DNA from: Rhizophagus sp. LPA8_4_AMF
Lineage: Eukaryota > Glomeromycota > Glomeromycetes > Glomerales > Glomeraceae
Reading direction: 5' to 3'
Assembly: GCA_021464525.1 (NCBI GenBank)
Contig: JADRCO010001198.1
Coordinates: 1-21,513 of the forward strand
Length of the DNA: 21,513 bases
Position 1 is the stretch's first letter. Each line of letters opens with the position of its first letter. The notes under the pieces were generated by a model. The model had not been told where the DNA came from. It searched no databases and saw only the letters and a list, made by a program, of their open reading frames with translations. This document shows positions 9,449-20,520 of this stretch, piece by piece. The position numbers were made by a program, and so were the translations under genes.

Positions 9449-10199
9449 GCTTAACGGGGGGATAAAATTTTTTTTTTAACTAAACTTTTCAAATTTTTAT
9501 GCAGTTAACATCTAATTATTTTGTATATTTATTATGAGAATTTGTATTTTACGCATTCTGCGCAAAACGCATCCCTCTGTGTTTGGCTATAGAGTTACGT
9601 TTGACGGCGGAGTTTTAGGGTTAGTTAGGGTTAGTATGTTAGTTATCACATCGGGTCACACCCATATATGTTCCATTTTTACCGCTTATTCTAGGAACTT
9701 AGAAATTTTTTCATAAAAAAGTGCTATTTATCACCCTTATATAACACCCCCTGAATTTTACGCAGGTGCGTAGAAAATAAAAACCCATTTATTATTTAAA
9801 ATAAAATAATTATTTTTATAGAAGGAGGAAATTTTTAATTAGCAATACTCATTATTAAATTTTTTTCTCCTAAAAAAATTTATGTTTAAATATTTTTCTA
9901 CGATTTCAATATCCATTTTTTCGACGAGAAAATTATCTAACAAACTATCAATCATGCAATGACCGTAAAACCTAACTTTTACAAAAATATGTCATTTTCG
10001 CGTCATACAGTTATTAAATTATTAAAATTAACTTTATGGATAAGGGGATAAAACTAGACAAGTTCAAAATAAATTTCTTAGTGGTATAGTAACTTATTTT
10101 TATACTACTCTTTTTATTCTTTTATTGGAATAAATCCTATGAAATATGTGTTATTCTGTATTTTTATTTTTGTTTAATTAATATTTTAATTTTTCTATT
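9449..10199. other. Intergenic region after the membrane-protein gene
   Basis: It contains the TIR element at 9545-9779. The rest is AT-rich and shows no coding signal that I can support. The open frame at 9534-9716 runs inside the TIR element and is not called. Confidence 0.5.
9545..9779. mobile_element. TIR element carrying short telomere-like TTAGGG units
   Basis: The left end reads TATTTTACGCATTCTGCGCA. The right end, on the opposite strand, reads TATTTTCTACGCACCTGCGT, so the two match imperfectly over about 23 bp. The interior is less AT-rich than its surroundings and includes TTAGGGTTAGTTAGGGTTAG at 9615-9634. No clear target duplication was found. It may be a MITE of about 235 bp. Confidence 0.5.
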
Positions 10200-11033
10200 T
10201 TAAGAATGTATTTCATATATATGACATTTAGCAATACTAAGTATCCTTAAGTTCGATATGTTCTAGGAATTTAAATCCTTTATAAAAATAACTTCATCAC
10301 TTGAGAAGTCAATGACCTGTAGGTGATGATCCATCTTATATACTAGATTACCAATATATACTTTCTTTACTACCAGAAATAACAATATTTGTCTTATCCC
10401 ACGAGCTTAAAATATAAAAGCATTAATTAATATAATTAATTTGCTATTTAATTCAGTTATTGGCTCATTAATCATACTTTACGAAATACAATTCATTTTT
10501 TTACTTTGCTTCAGAATAATTAATATGATTACGATTCAAAAAGCTCTTCTCAATATCATATTTCTAATCGATTCTATATTTTCTTCTAACGCTAAAAATG
10601 CATTAATTATCCACTTTCTTCTTTTATAAACAATTCTATCATTATTGATATATGTCACCCTACCATCAGAAATAAACCTATGATTCAATTCGCAATCTCG
10701 CCAATGCCACATAAGGGGATGCTTATGATCATCTCCATATTCATAATGATAATAATCTTGATAATTAGATATTAAGGATCTCTTATAATGTATCTACAGC
10801 ACTTAAATTCATTAATTTCTTCCATTCAGAATGAATATTTTCATTTAATTTGTAACCAATTTGCAAAACAAAATGAATTTTAATTTACCTCATATTAAGC
10901 AATAATTTGAGCTTTACAGAAATTTTTCTGTTTGCTGTAATTAACTTAAATGCTTGATTGGTATTATGATAATGCGTTCCTTAATATAAGCTTTGTGTCC
11001 GCATTTATATTTTAAATTGCAGAGAACTTTGTC
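10200..11033 (-). pseudogene. Broken gene of unknown family, minus strand
   Basis: A protein-like reading track runs through several frames. From 11033 it reads DKVLCNLKYKCGHKAYIKER. It then shifts near 10975 to a block including NQAFKLITANRKISVKLKLL, which has an in-frame TAA at 10887-10885 and continues to SEWKKLMNLSAVDT. A second frameshift near 10790 leads into 10793-10536, an 85-codon block containing HPLMWHWRDCELNHRFISDG and KRRKWIINAFLALEENIE that ends RRAF-stop. Weaker pieces follow at about 10415-10200 (IGNLVYKMDHHLQVIDFSSD), again in two frames and with stops. No introns are needed for the main part. Successive open blocks with natural amino-acid composition argue for a decayed gene. 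I do not recognise the family. Confidence 0.6.
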
Positions 11034-12955
11034 TTACAATTAATAACAACCTTTATAAATTTGACAACCTTACTAATAACTTAATCTAATCCATTCTATT
11101 TTCCTACTAATGTGCGAGGTTATTACTTGTTATCTCTGAAATTTGAAGGGGGTAAATATATTCGTACATTTGCAAAAAATTTTGAAAAAATCTCAATTTT
11201 TTAATTTTATCATAATACTAATCGCGATATTTATTCTTATAAAATTATTAGAGAACGATGTCTCTTATTCAGAAATGGTCAATTTATTTTAATATCAATT
11301 TAAATTTAATTGAATTTACAGAATTAAGAATAAAATTTCATTGCAACTTCCTCTTTTTAACTACCTTTAATTGAAATATATTTTTCATATAAAATTTTAT
11401 AAATCACATATTAAACTGTTTTGATTAATTTATAATATGACGAAAAAAATAAAAATGATTTAAATAATTATTTTTTTAAATGAAATCTTATTAATCTTAT
11501 TGCATTGAATTACTCCAAAATTTAATTCAAAGCATAATTTTGTCAATTTGTCTAATAAAATGCATTTGGTAGCCTATGTAATACATGTATATGTAAATAA
11601 TCGAAATAATCAAATTTAACTTTGTTCCCTAGTTCAATTAATAAAAATTAGTTTTGATTCTTGATTTCTATTTAAAAATGATAACTAGAATAAGCAACCT
11701 GAAACTTTTTTTTTTTGTTAGAATTAATTACTGCGTTTCTTTAATGATATTGAATAATAGTTTTTTATTGAATTACTGACTAATGTACAGTATCTTGGTT
11801 TTAATTGATATAATAGAGTCGTGTTTAATCGTAATATTATTTCGTTTCTTCATATAATCAGCAATGCAAATAAAGGCATTGGTGCAAAATATAAATGTAC
11901 TAGATTCACGTGATTCACTAGTCGAAATAAAAAAAATCGGCGCCAAATTTCGGTAATGCAGGTCGAAGTTTCGGCTTGCATTAAAAATCGGCTATAATTA
12001 AATTTACCGATTTACCAATCCGATCTCCTTATTTAATAAGGACCGGAAATCGTTCTATCAACTTCAGACTGGATTTTGGTCAATATTTATGGAAAAATTA
12101 GCGTTTATATTTTTACATCTGTTTAGCAAATTCAAAGTATAATTTCAACATTTTTGTTAAAATAAACTGCCTTTTATTGCTTAAGCAAGGGTCGATTCTA
12201 TATGCATCTCAATTATTATAAGTTTCAATTTATTTTCATGGAGATATTGGTATTTTCGTAATAGTATTAATTTTCGATCTTTTATTTTAATTATTTTAAT
12301 AAAGAAAATACATTAATTTCAAATAGAGATCTAAGTTGAATAACAAGGGTTAAATGAAAAAAATTTTCAATGAATTTGTAAAAATGATTAGTATGTCTTA
12401 TTTTCGCTTTTGAGTTAGAGTATTATATTATATAAACTGATATGATGTTACATTTGACCTGTATTTTCAATTTTAACAAAATTTAGACCGGCATTATAAA
12501 TTTGGCCAGCATTACGAAATTTATGGCCAAAATTATGATTTAATGATTGACAAACTAAACATATGGCTCAATTCACTAATAATAAGGCTAATCAAAAGAC
12601 GAAAATATAAAATTTGTTTATCCCATGCGAAACGTCCTTCCATATAAGTTCACCACTATTTCCTTTTTTTGAATAATCTCCACGCGTACATTCGTGTTAT
12701 TTCCTTTTTGATCCCTGAAATAACTTTACAAATTGTGGTCACATGTATACTGCGGCGACAGACTTTTATACGGTTTCCGTTTTCCTAGTAATATTGTGTA
12801 ATGCATATGACGTTTCATATTTAAACCAATAATCGAGAGATTTGAAACTTGAAATTGCAAGTTTGAGAATTGGTTTTGAATTGGTTTTTTTTAGAAATGT
12901 CAAAAGTATAAAATGTTGATAATTAGAGAAGCCTTTTGGTTTTAAAATACAAAAA
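11034..12955. other. Gene-free AT-rich stretch
   Basis: I see no gene. Small features are a hairpin with TAATGCA/TGCATTA arms (11955-11983) and CCTTATTTAATAAGG (12028-12042). A short block at 12487-12540 has GACCGGCATTA, TTGGCCAGCATTACG and ATGGCCAAAATTATG. That block resembles the GGCC-type motifs inside the element at 14479-14694, so it may be a degenerate copy. Confidence 0.5.
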
Positions 12956-13712
12956 ATGGCAGAAATAACTCCTGTTATGCCGGAACAAAGTAATACTTCT
13001 TGATTGCATATAATTTTTTTTTTATCAGAGAAAATATTTTTTGCAAATACGTACTTTTTCTAATCGCATTTTTGTACCCTAATAATTCAAGAAAGAATTG
13101 AAGCACATTATCAATCAAATAGTAAATCATATAATTCATACTATTATAAAATATTTCTTTAGAAACATATCCTTCATCACCCAAATTTACTCAAAAATCC
13201 AACAATAATACACCTCAATATCCGATACTTGATAAATATATTGTTGAAACAGTAAATTCTGAAAAGACTCTTAAATGTAAAACTAAATATACTTCAAACT
13301 TAAAGGTATGCTATACGATTTGTTAGAAAGATGGACGTTTAGAATGGAGTGTTAACAGTACAAAATCTCCCATAGCAGTCGTTAACACATTTTTGCAAGT
13401 ATGCACTGTACTAATAATGTACTAGTAATATTTTTTAAAAAAATGGAATAATTTATAAATGCTAAAATGGTTTTAATTACTATGTTTCAATTAGAAAATT
13501 GGTCAAAACCACTCGACCAAACTTTCTGGACCTCGGGTATTTGAATTGGATATTGAGTCATTATATAATATCCGCTTACAAATTGGATCTCACCCTATTA
13601 TTAATACTGCAAAAATTGAAGTCCTTTTGAAGACATTACATCCAAATTACAACAAATAAAAGAATTAAGAGTTTTTGGATGTGATGTTCAAAAAGCTGTA
13701 GATGAATTCATA

Positions 13713-13796
13713 TGGGCCGATTTGACGCATCATACCAATAGTAACCAATTCCCATTTACTATAAAATTATCACATGCAATGCGTCAAATCCGCCCA
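13713..13796. mobile_element. 84-bp TIR element with TA flanks
   Basis: The ends are TGGGCCGATTTGACGCAT (13713-13730) and the inverse of TGGGCGGATTTGACGCAT (13779-13796), matching at 17 of 18 positions. TA flanks both sides. It sits exactly where the reading frame KAVDEF stops making sense, so it probably inserted into the decaying gene. Confidence 0.75.
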
Positions 13797-14478
13797 TATG
13801 TATCAAGCATAAATTCATAAATTAATCAATTCATCTGGATAACCAATTATGCATATGCGTGTTTGTGTTTTTTTATGGTGCTGGATCTATTTTTATAAAT
13901 AAACTAATTTATACCACCAAATATATAATACATATTGCTACTTGACAAACTGAACCTTTGTAATTTTCACAATGTCTTGCAAAAGTTACATTTATAAAAA
14001 AAAGAGTAGAAAGAAATGGTTCATTAAAACATGCTGGAGAAAATATATCAACCTAAGAAATTATTGGAAGGGCCTTTTACGTACTTAAACTATACGTAAA
14101 GCATGACATATCTCTTTTTGCAAGATCTTTGCAAGAACATTGAAAAGTATACTAGATGAAGAAAATATCATATAGAACCCTGTTGAAAGGTATTGATTTT
14201 TTTAAAAAAAAACTTCCAAAAGTGACACCAAAGCGCACACAGACAAATTCTTATTGAGTGAGCATTAATTACTAATGGAAATAAGCCTATTCAAATTATT
14301 TTTTTATTGGCCTTCAACTCTTTTATAAATACTTGGTGTAAATGGGAAAGATCAGTTCGTCACATGCATAAAGATCACACATGGAATGGTTTTGTGTGAA
14401 AAAAAATAAGCTTATTTTTGTTTCTTTACGTAAAATAATTTTCATACGTATTGTTCTGAGATCTCCCAGATACTTGAT

Positions 14479-14694
14479 AGGACCCCGAAAAATATTAAAA
14501 TAGGTAAGATCCAGCCAAAAAAAAATTACTATTGGCTGTACGCATTTTTTCAGGGCCGGAATTATGATAGTGTCAGTCAGATACTAAAACAGGAAATAAA
14601 ATTCTGGCCAACATTATCGAAAATTGTCCAAAAAAGGAACGATTTACACGATTATTTAGCCTATTCTACGCATTTCAGTATTTTTCGGGGTCCT
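14479..14694. mobile_element. hAT-like MITE with 8-bp target duplication
   Basis: The left end reads AGGACCCCGAAAAATATTAA. The right end, on the opposite strand, reads AGGACCCCGAAAAATACTGA. Perfect 8-bp direct repeats TACTTGAT flank the element at 14471-14478 and 14695-14702. An 8-bp duplication is the signature of hAT-superfamily transposition. At 216 bp it encodes nothing. Its interior carries GGGCCGGAATTATG and TCTGGCCAACATTA motifs that recur in degenerate form at 12487-12540 and 1910-2050. Confidence 0.88.
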
Positions 14695-15210
14695 TACTTG
14701 ATAATCGTTGGCAGTCTGTGACTCCAGTCATCTTGCCAAAGGCCTTTTTCTGGAAATTTCCCAGAAGCTTTAGAGTGATCATCGAATAACTCTGACTTAA
14801 ACTCTATTGAAACTTATGAGCAATCATAAGAATAAGGGATATCAAAAAAAATCTTGCTCTGGAAGAATTTGGTGGAGAAATGGCGAAATATTCCCAAAAC
14901 TGCTCTATCAATTTTAGAATCCAAAGAGACGAGATTGTAAGTTAATTATTGAAAATAATAGCGAGCATATACCATATTAAATTTTTTAATAGTTATCTGA
15001 TCTTCGGCTAACTTCACGTGATTTATTAAATATGAGTGAAACAATGAGACACGTAAGAAGAATAATTCGATTTTGACTTATTTGATGGGCCACAAATCGA
15101 AAAATTTTCGGATCTAAATTTAAATTTGTTTACTTACCAGTTAAACCATTCGTGTTGAATAACGAAAATTTGATGGATTTTTTTTCTACTATTTAATAAG
15201 CAATTTTCTA

Positions 15211-15290
15211 ATTTCTAAAATATCATAAATAAAATTCTTCATATTTTATTTATTTTATATTACAAAGAATTTTATCTAATTTTGAGAAAT
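15211..15290. repeat. Fold-back repeat of 80 bp
   Basis: The left arm begins ATTTCTAAAATATCATAAAT and continues AAAATTCTT. The right arm, on the other strand, begins ATTTCTCAAAATTAGATAAA and continues ATTCTTTG. The arms match with small gaps around an AT-rich loop. It is likely a decayed small element. Confidence 0.55.
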
Positions 15291-15543
15291 TAAATTAATG
15301 TGACGTCAATTATCCACATTATATATGTATCATATGTATTTAATGTGGTGAAATTTTATTATTTCAAAAAGCGAGAACCCTAAATTTTTTAAATTAGTTA
15401 ATTTGTGTTTGTGATTTCGTACAAAATTTTCGAAAAACAATTAAAGTCAAAGTCGTGTGATAAAAACGAAGAAAATTGCATTGAAGAATATTGCATCGAA
15501 GGTGACGGACGTCCATCACTATAAAAAATTTTACCCGTTATTT

Positions 15544-15701
15544 CTGTAAAAAACTCCGTAAAAATGAGCCTTTCACGGACCCATTCACATTAAATGTAAA
15601 TAATTCGATAAATTCCGAGATATAAGGTTATTAATTCCGGAAATATGATCCTTTTACGGAAAAAGGATGAAATATGAAAAACGGATAGACTTTTTTTACA
15701 G
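15544..15701. mobile_element. TIR element related to intron 1 of copy A
   Basis: The left end is CTGTAAAAAACTCCGTA and the inverted right end is CTGTAAAAAAAGTCTATCCG. The segment 15549-15590, read on the minus strand, matches 1199-1242 in intron 1 of copy A (shared CCGTGAAAGGCTCATTTT and CGGAGTTTTTTAC). No target duplication is evident. It has no coding capacity. Confidence 0.65.
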
Positions 15702-15842
15702 GACATGCAGTTGCTGTTGTGACTTATGTGGATAAACCGAATTTGTTGATGTTACTGTAAATAAGAAGATTGTAACTAAGTCGATATTAAAGAATTATAA
15801 AAGTGTACTATAATGTATTGGAATCGATTCGTAAATTGCACG

Positions 15843-17428
15843 TTATGATGTTATGGTTGTTTTATCAGTAATATATACACCAATGGAATCTAAAAGACGA
15901 CTAAAATAGATTGCATTTTCGTGACATGGTGTAATATTAAACTTTAATTTATCTAAATTTGCGAATTTAATTTCTTCTGCGACATCAAATTGATCAGATA
16001 AATCTGACTGTTCAGGATCATCACAGATTGCTGTGACCCAATCTCCTAACCATTCGTAAAGTTGAGATGCTGTTGGTCTATTGGATGGGTCAGCATCTAA
16101 ACATTGTAACATTAAACTAGAGAAAACAGGAGGAGTCCCACTGATAACATTTGGTCTTAATCCTGAACAAATTTCTTGTATAAGCTGTCTATCATGAGGT
16201 TTATCATGATAAGGCCGCATACCAGCTGATAATGTCCACATAATCATACCAAAGCTATAAATATCAGATTCTTTGGTTGGCATATTTCCATTTAAGTTCT
16301 CCGGAGCAACAAATGGAACTACACCGTAATTTTGTGATATTATTCCATCAGCATGACCGTGTAATCCCGTATCCGTGATTTTAGCATCAACTGAATCCAG
16401 TTCATTTTCAACTAAAATATTACCTCCATGTAAATGTCCATGAACGAGATCATATTTATGAATAAAATTAAGACCAGCTGATATTGACCATAGCATTTCT
16501 ACGATATCTTTCCAGCATAGAATTCCCATTGTTTCATCAAGATACGAATATAAATTTCCATTTTTGTAATATCTTATAACGAACATGTAACACGATGTTG
16601 AATCTTTTGTCATACCAAAGCAATCTGTTAGTGCTCCACTTTGTAAACATTTGTAATATCTGTATAACTATAAAATAAAAGAAAAAAAGAATAAGTAAAA
16701 AGTAAAAATTACACAGGCTATGTATTGTCCTATTTTTAAATAAAAGACTCATCATTCAAATCACGTGATTTAACAATAATTTGAACACGTGATTCTGAGA
16801 ATCACTTTAATTTATGATTACCGAAATAAAAATAAAATTTTGAAATTAATTTTGGTACTACTATATAAAAAACTATTTTAAGTTGGCAGCTTGGTTATTA
16901 ATTTCGTGCCCCATATCTAATAAGATATTTAATGTTGTATTACGGAAAAAAAATATTGGTACAACAAAAGATACATCATTCTAACAAACCAACCAATAAT
17001 AAACATCACTTACTTTATTAACGGGCTGACGAATAAGAGATATTACTTACTTGATTTATAAATTCTTGGCTCATATTTCGAGAATTGTCTAATCGTTTTA
17101 GGATGACCTTAATTGGACCATTGCGAGTCCAAACTTCGGCCTCTTCGTCTAGAATCCACCTAGGTCCTTCCATCCATATTGCGGAATAAATTGAACCGAA
17201 AGCGCCTCGTTTGTTAGTATTTTCGATCAAGTCAAATTGTTCAAAATCAATCCATTCAAGATAGTCCATACTCTCATTGGCATTTAGTTGGGAATTTCTA
17301 ATAAATTTATCTATTAAGAAATTTCCACTAGTCCAATTATGGAAATTTTCTTTTAAAAATGCAATATCGCAATTTTCACACCATGATACCACAGTTCGTT
17401 GTCTTCGACAATCTTGACATTCGCCATA
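15843..17428 (-). CDS. Zinc-ribbon TKL-type pseudokinase, copy B (5' end unresolved)
   Basis: The supported exons are 17428-17051 (homology start) and 16667-15843, joined phase 0 across a 383-nt GTAAGT...TATAG intron. The protein shows CxxC and WCxxC cysteines (GECQDC, SWCENC). The glycine loop RGAFGSIY is the best preserved of the three copies, and VILK supplies the lysine. The exon ends in INQ with Q at the helix-C glutamate position. Then follow HGHLHGGN, DTG, PFVAPE and SDIYSFG. The same substitutions as in copies A and C predict loss of phosphotransfer. The start is unclear: the frame is open upstream to 17497 but has no ATG. A tiny exon from an ATG at 17568 with a GTAGTA donor and a TTTAG acceptor at 17477-17481 would keep frame but is weak. 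Copy B could therefore be a gene with an unseen first exon or a copy that lost its start. It ends in a 24-residue tail after YFSRL. Confidence 0.75.
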
Positions 17429-17497
17429 GTCAGCGTTTGAGATGATGTTTTGAGGCGGAAAACACGAGTCTAAATGGCGCTCCAGTTTGAGAATTAT

Positions 17498-19205
17498 TTA
17501 TAGACAATTTATTTTGAATTTTTTACATTATAAAAATTACTACCCGTATTTATAATAATTGAATACATTTACTTTATAAAATTATATATTACTTTAGAAG
17601 TGCTTCAATAATTAGATAATCACAGCTCGACAATGAGGGTAATGATCTAATTTATCATCTATTAGATAGGCGTAAATTTGTGTAACCGTTACCTATTTCA
17701 TTGTAAATACCAAAAATATTTCCAAGATTATCAATCAATGACAAACAAAAAAAGAAATTATAAAAGATTAAAAGTAAATAACAAAATGATTTTATCCCGT
17801 TTTTTAAAAAAGAAAAAATTGCAAAGCAACTAAGATATTTTTAGCACATAATAATTCATAGATTGATTAAAAAAGCATGCGAAAAAAATATTTTTCGTAA
17901 CACAATAAATTTTTAATTCATTATAATTTTTCCAATCAGAGTTACTATAAAAATTTTAATTTTTATTAAATTCAAATAACAAGCTTAGTAGTAATTTTAA
18001 TTAACAATCGTTTTTTTTTAAATAAATCATATAATTTATGCGACTAATGAAATTCTAGATGAATTATGAATATAAACTTGGCTGATAATCTAAATTTTTT
18101 CTAGGTTATGATATATATTCGTACTATTGTTTATCTTACGTAAAGACAGACTCCGGATTTACAAAATTAAAGTTTTCCGGAAATTAAAATCGATCATTTT
18201 CCGATATGCGAGAATTTAAATATTTATCATCTGTTTACAATATGTACTCAGTAATGTTGATAAATTGATTGTATACATTATTAAAGAATTCCTTTATTGT
18301 AATACAAATATAGTAATTGGTTACGATCTATTGGTTTAACCAATTTTCGATCTAACTAAATTTGGAATTAAAATACGGCTTGCCAACTTCATAATAATTT
18401 CAATTGTAAACGCGCAAGTGTAAATCAGTAACTGTAATAACATTCCCTTCGTGTAAATGTAAATTACATTAAAGCCTGCGCAATATCTCTTTGGCAAAAA
18501 ATATTATTTGAGTAACTTTTCTCCAGAACAGTAGGTTTTGACCATATATACCAAAGTAATTTTTCAAATATTATTTTGTGATATCTATGATTTTTATAAA
18601 TAAATAAAAATATATATATTTATTTATTTTTACAATCCATGAGACGTATTCCTGATTATTATTTTAAACTCAAGAGGAAATTGTTTATCAGACGAATAAA
18701 ATTTTTTCTTATATGAAATAAAATTTTTTGCATTTAGAACCAGATAGTAAAAATTGAAATTCTTTTTGAGCTGAAATAATTCAAATTCAGTTCTAAGTAA
18801 GACTCGAGAAGCTGCTTGGTAACACGAATGTTTTGATTATTCATACTCACATATACTTTTTACTGGAGTAATATAAATAATCACATATTATGATTTTCAG
18901 AATAATTATTTATTACCTTTGTGTAATATAAATAATTTCTTATCAAAAAATGTTCCTATCAAAATACAATTAACGTTGCGTAATTACTAATTGCCAAAAA
19001 TAGCTAACAGAAATATGTATATTTACTTATACTGTATATCAGGGGTGAATAGGATGACGTAAGTGAAAGGTTGAAAAGTATTTAAATAAGCTCAGAGCTT
19101 TAGAATTTTCCCTTCATTTATTAAAATAAAAATTTTAAAAAAATTTTAAACTAGTTCCTTTTAACCTGACACGCTTTTTTGTCGAGATAGTAATACAATT
19201 AAATT
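17498..19205. other. Intergenic region between head-to-head copies B and C
   Basis: About 1.7 kb of AT-rich sequence. It shows no gene and no strong repeat beyond an AT-rich near-palindrome at 18598-18631 and a TTGGTTTAACCAA inverted repeat at 18331-18343. It must hold the promoters of both kinase-like genes, but no element can be assigned. Confidence 0.5.
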
Positions 19206-20520
19206 ATGACTTTAGAAGGCTTATATGGCAATTGTTCTGATTGCAAGCGACAACGGATTGCGGTAGCATGGTGTAAAACTTGCGATACTGCAATTTTGAA
19301 GGAAAATTTCCGCAGTTGGACCAGCGGAAATCCAAATATAGATGAATTTATTAGGTATACCCAACTAAACGCTAATGAGAGTATGGACTATCTTGAATGG
19401 ATTGATTTTAACCAATTTGATTTGATCAAAAATATAAATAAACGAGGTGCTTTCAGCTCAATTTATTCCGCAATATGGATGGAAGGTCCAAGGTGGAATC
19501 TTGATGAGGAAGCTGAATTATGGGCACGTAATGGCCCGACTAAGGTTATTCTAAAGCGTTTGGATGATTCTCAGAACATTAGTCAAGAATTTGTAAACCA
19601 AGTAAGTATAACCCATTTCACCTTTATACTGCGGATGTCTACCAGTTTAAGAACTGGAAGCGACGCATGCAAAAGTCAATAAGTTACTACTGATCAGCAT
19701 TTCCTAACTTTTAACCAAAAAAAAGTTATATAGATATTACAAATGTATCCAAAATGGAGCACTTGCAGATTACTTTGGAGTAACTAAAGATCCGACATCA
19801 TGTTACATGTTCGTTATGAGATATTATGAAAAAGGGAATTTATATTCGTACCTTGCCGAGTCTATGGAAATTCTTTGCTGGAAAGATATAGTAGATATGT
19901 TATGGTCAATATCCACGGGTCTCAATGTTATTCATGAACCTGGTCTTATTCATGGACACTTACACGGAGGAAATATATTAGTTGAAAGAAAAATGAATTC
20001 AATTCACGCTAAAATCGCTGATACTGGATTACACGGACCTGTTAACAAACAAACAGCACAAATTTATGGTGTAATACCCTTCGTTGCTCCAGAAATATTT
20101 GATGGAAATACACCAACCAAAGAATCTGATATCTATAGTTTTGGTATGAACATGTGGATGCTATCAGCTGGGGTACGTCCTTATTGTGATAAACCTCATG
20201 ATTCACAACTCATACAACAAATTTGCTCAGGATTAAGACCAAGTGTTGTTAGTGGAACCCCGCATACTTTCTCTAAATTAATGCTACAATGTTTAAATGC
20301 TAATCCATCAAGTAGACCTACGGTATCCCAAATTTTCGAATGTTTAGGAAATTGGGTTTCCGATTTATCAAGTCAGTTTGATGATACCGAAGTTTCATTC
20401 GTAAATTTGGAAAAATTAAGTCTTCGGTCTTTATTATGTCATGAAAAAGCCATCTATTTTAGCCGTCCATTAGATTCCATCATTATTCAATATTTAAATT
20501 GTTTAAGCTATTCCTTATAA
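19206..20520 (+). CDS. Zinc-ribbon TKL-type pseudokinase, copy C (two exons, intact)
   Basis: Exons 19206-19601 and 19726-20520 give 396 aa. The start ATG is preceded by an in-frame TAA six bases upstream. The cysteines of the N-terminal ribbon are C10, C13, C23 and C26. The kinase-like domain starts near residue 64. The glycine loop is G81-A-F-S-S-I-Y, the lysine is K117, and the helix-C glutamate position is Q132, the last codon before the intron. HGHLHGGN spans 208-215 with H210 at the catalytic aspartate position and N215 kept. D231-T-G replaces DFG, APE is 253-255, and DIYSFG starts at 267. The intron 19602-19725 (124 nt) has GTAAGT, CTAAC as branch site and an AAAG acceptor. Without splicing the first frame would end at 19682. 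The catalytic aspartate loss indicates a pseudokinase, and a binding or scaffold function is inferred. It is the cleanest of the three copies and serves as the reference for the others. Confidence 0.88.

Larger units (their letters stand above)
12956..15076 (+). pseudogene. Decayed multi-exon gene interrupted by small transposons
   Basis: The 5' part gives a good model. Exon 12956-12989 (MAEITPVMPEQ) joins 13163-13305 and then 13495 onward, all in frame, with donors GTAATA and GTATGC and TTTAG and TTAG acceptors. The third block contains GPRVFELDIESLYNIRLQIG. This frame ends at a TAA at 13657. A one-base shift near 13628 instead continues as DITSKLQQIKELRVFGCDVQ, then KAVDEF up to 13709, where a small TIR element begins. 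Further protein-like blocks lie at 14057-14143 (FYVLKLYVKHDISLFARSLQ), 14836-14937 (VEKWRNIPKTALSILESKET) and 14993-15076 (LSDLRLTSRDLLNMSETMRH). They do not join cleanly. Whether all belong to one gene is inference. The 113-aa product of the first three exons could also be a small intact gene. The family is not recognised. Confidence 0.5.
15077..15842. other. Intergenic region between decayed gene and copy B
   Basis: It contains the fold-back at 15211-15290 and the TIR element at 15544-15701. A weak inverted pair CACATTA/TAATGTG lies at 15316-15346. No gene is seen. The 3' end of copy B lies directly to the right. Confidence 0.5.

Noticed and set aside
9534..9716. 60-codon plus-strand open frame
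   Set aside because: It lies inside the TIR element with telomere-like units.
10441..10629. 62-codon plus-strand open frame
   Set aside because: It is antisense to the better-supported minus-strand decayed gene.
12975..13184. 69-codon minus-strand open frame
   Set aside because: It is antisense to the first intron and exon of the plus-strand gene and has AT-driven composition.
16537..16755. 72-codon minus-strand open frame
   Set aside because: It is a shadow of copy B exon 3 and its intron in another frame.
16758..16771. Palindrome AAATCACGTGATTT, an E-box-like site, with a second CACGTG nearby
   Set aside because: It lies in the intron of copy B. A 14-bp palindrome in AT-rich DNA is not enough to call a regulatory site.
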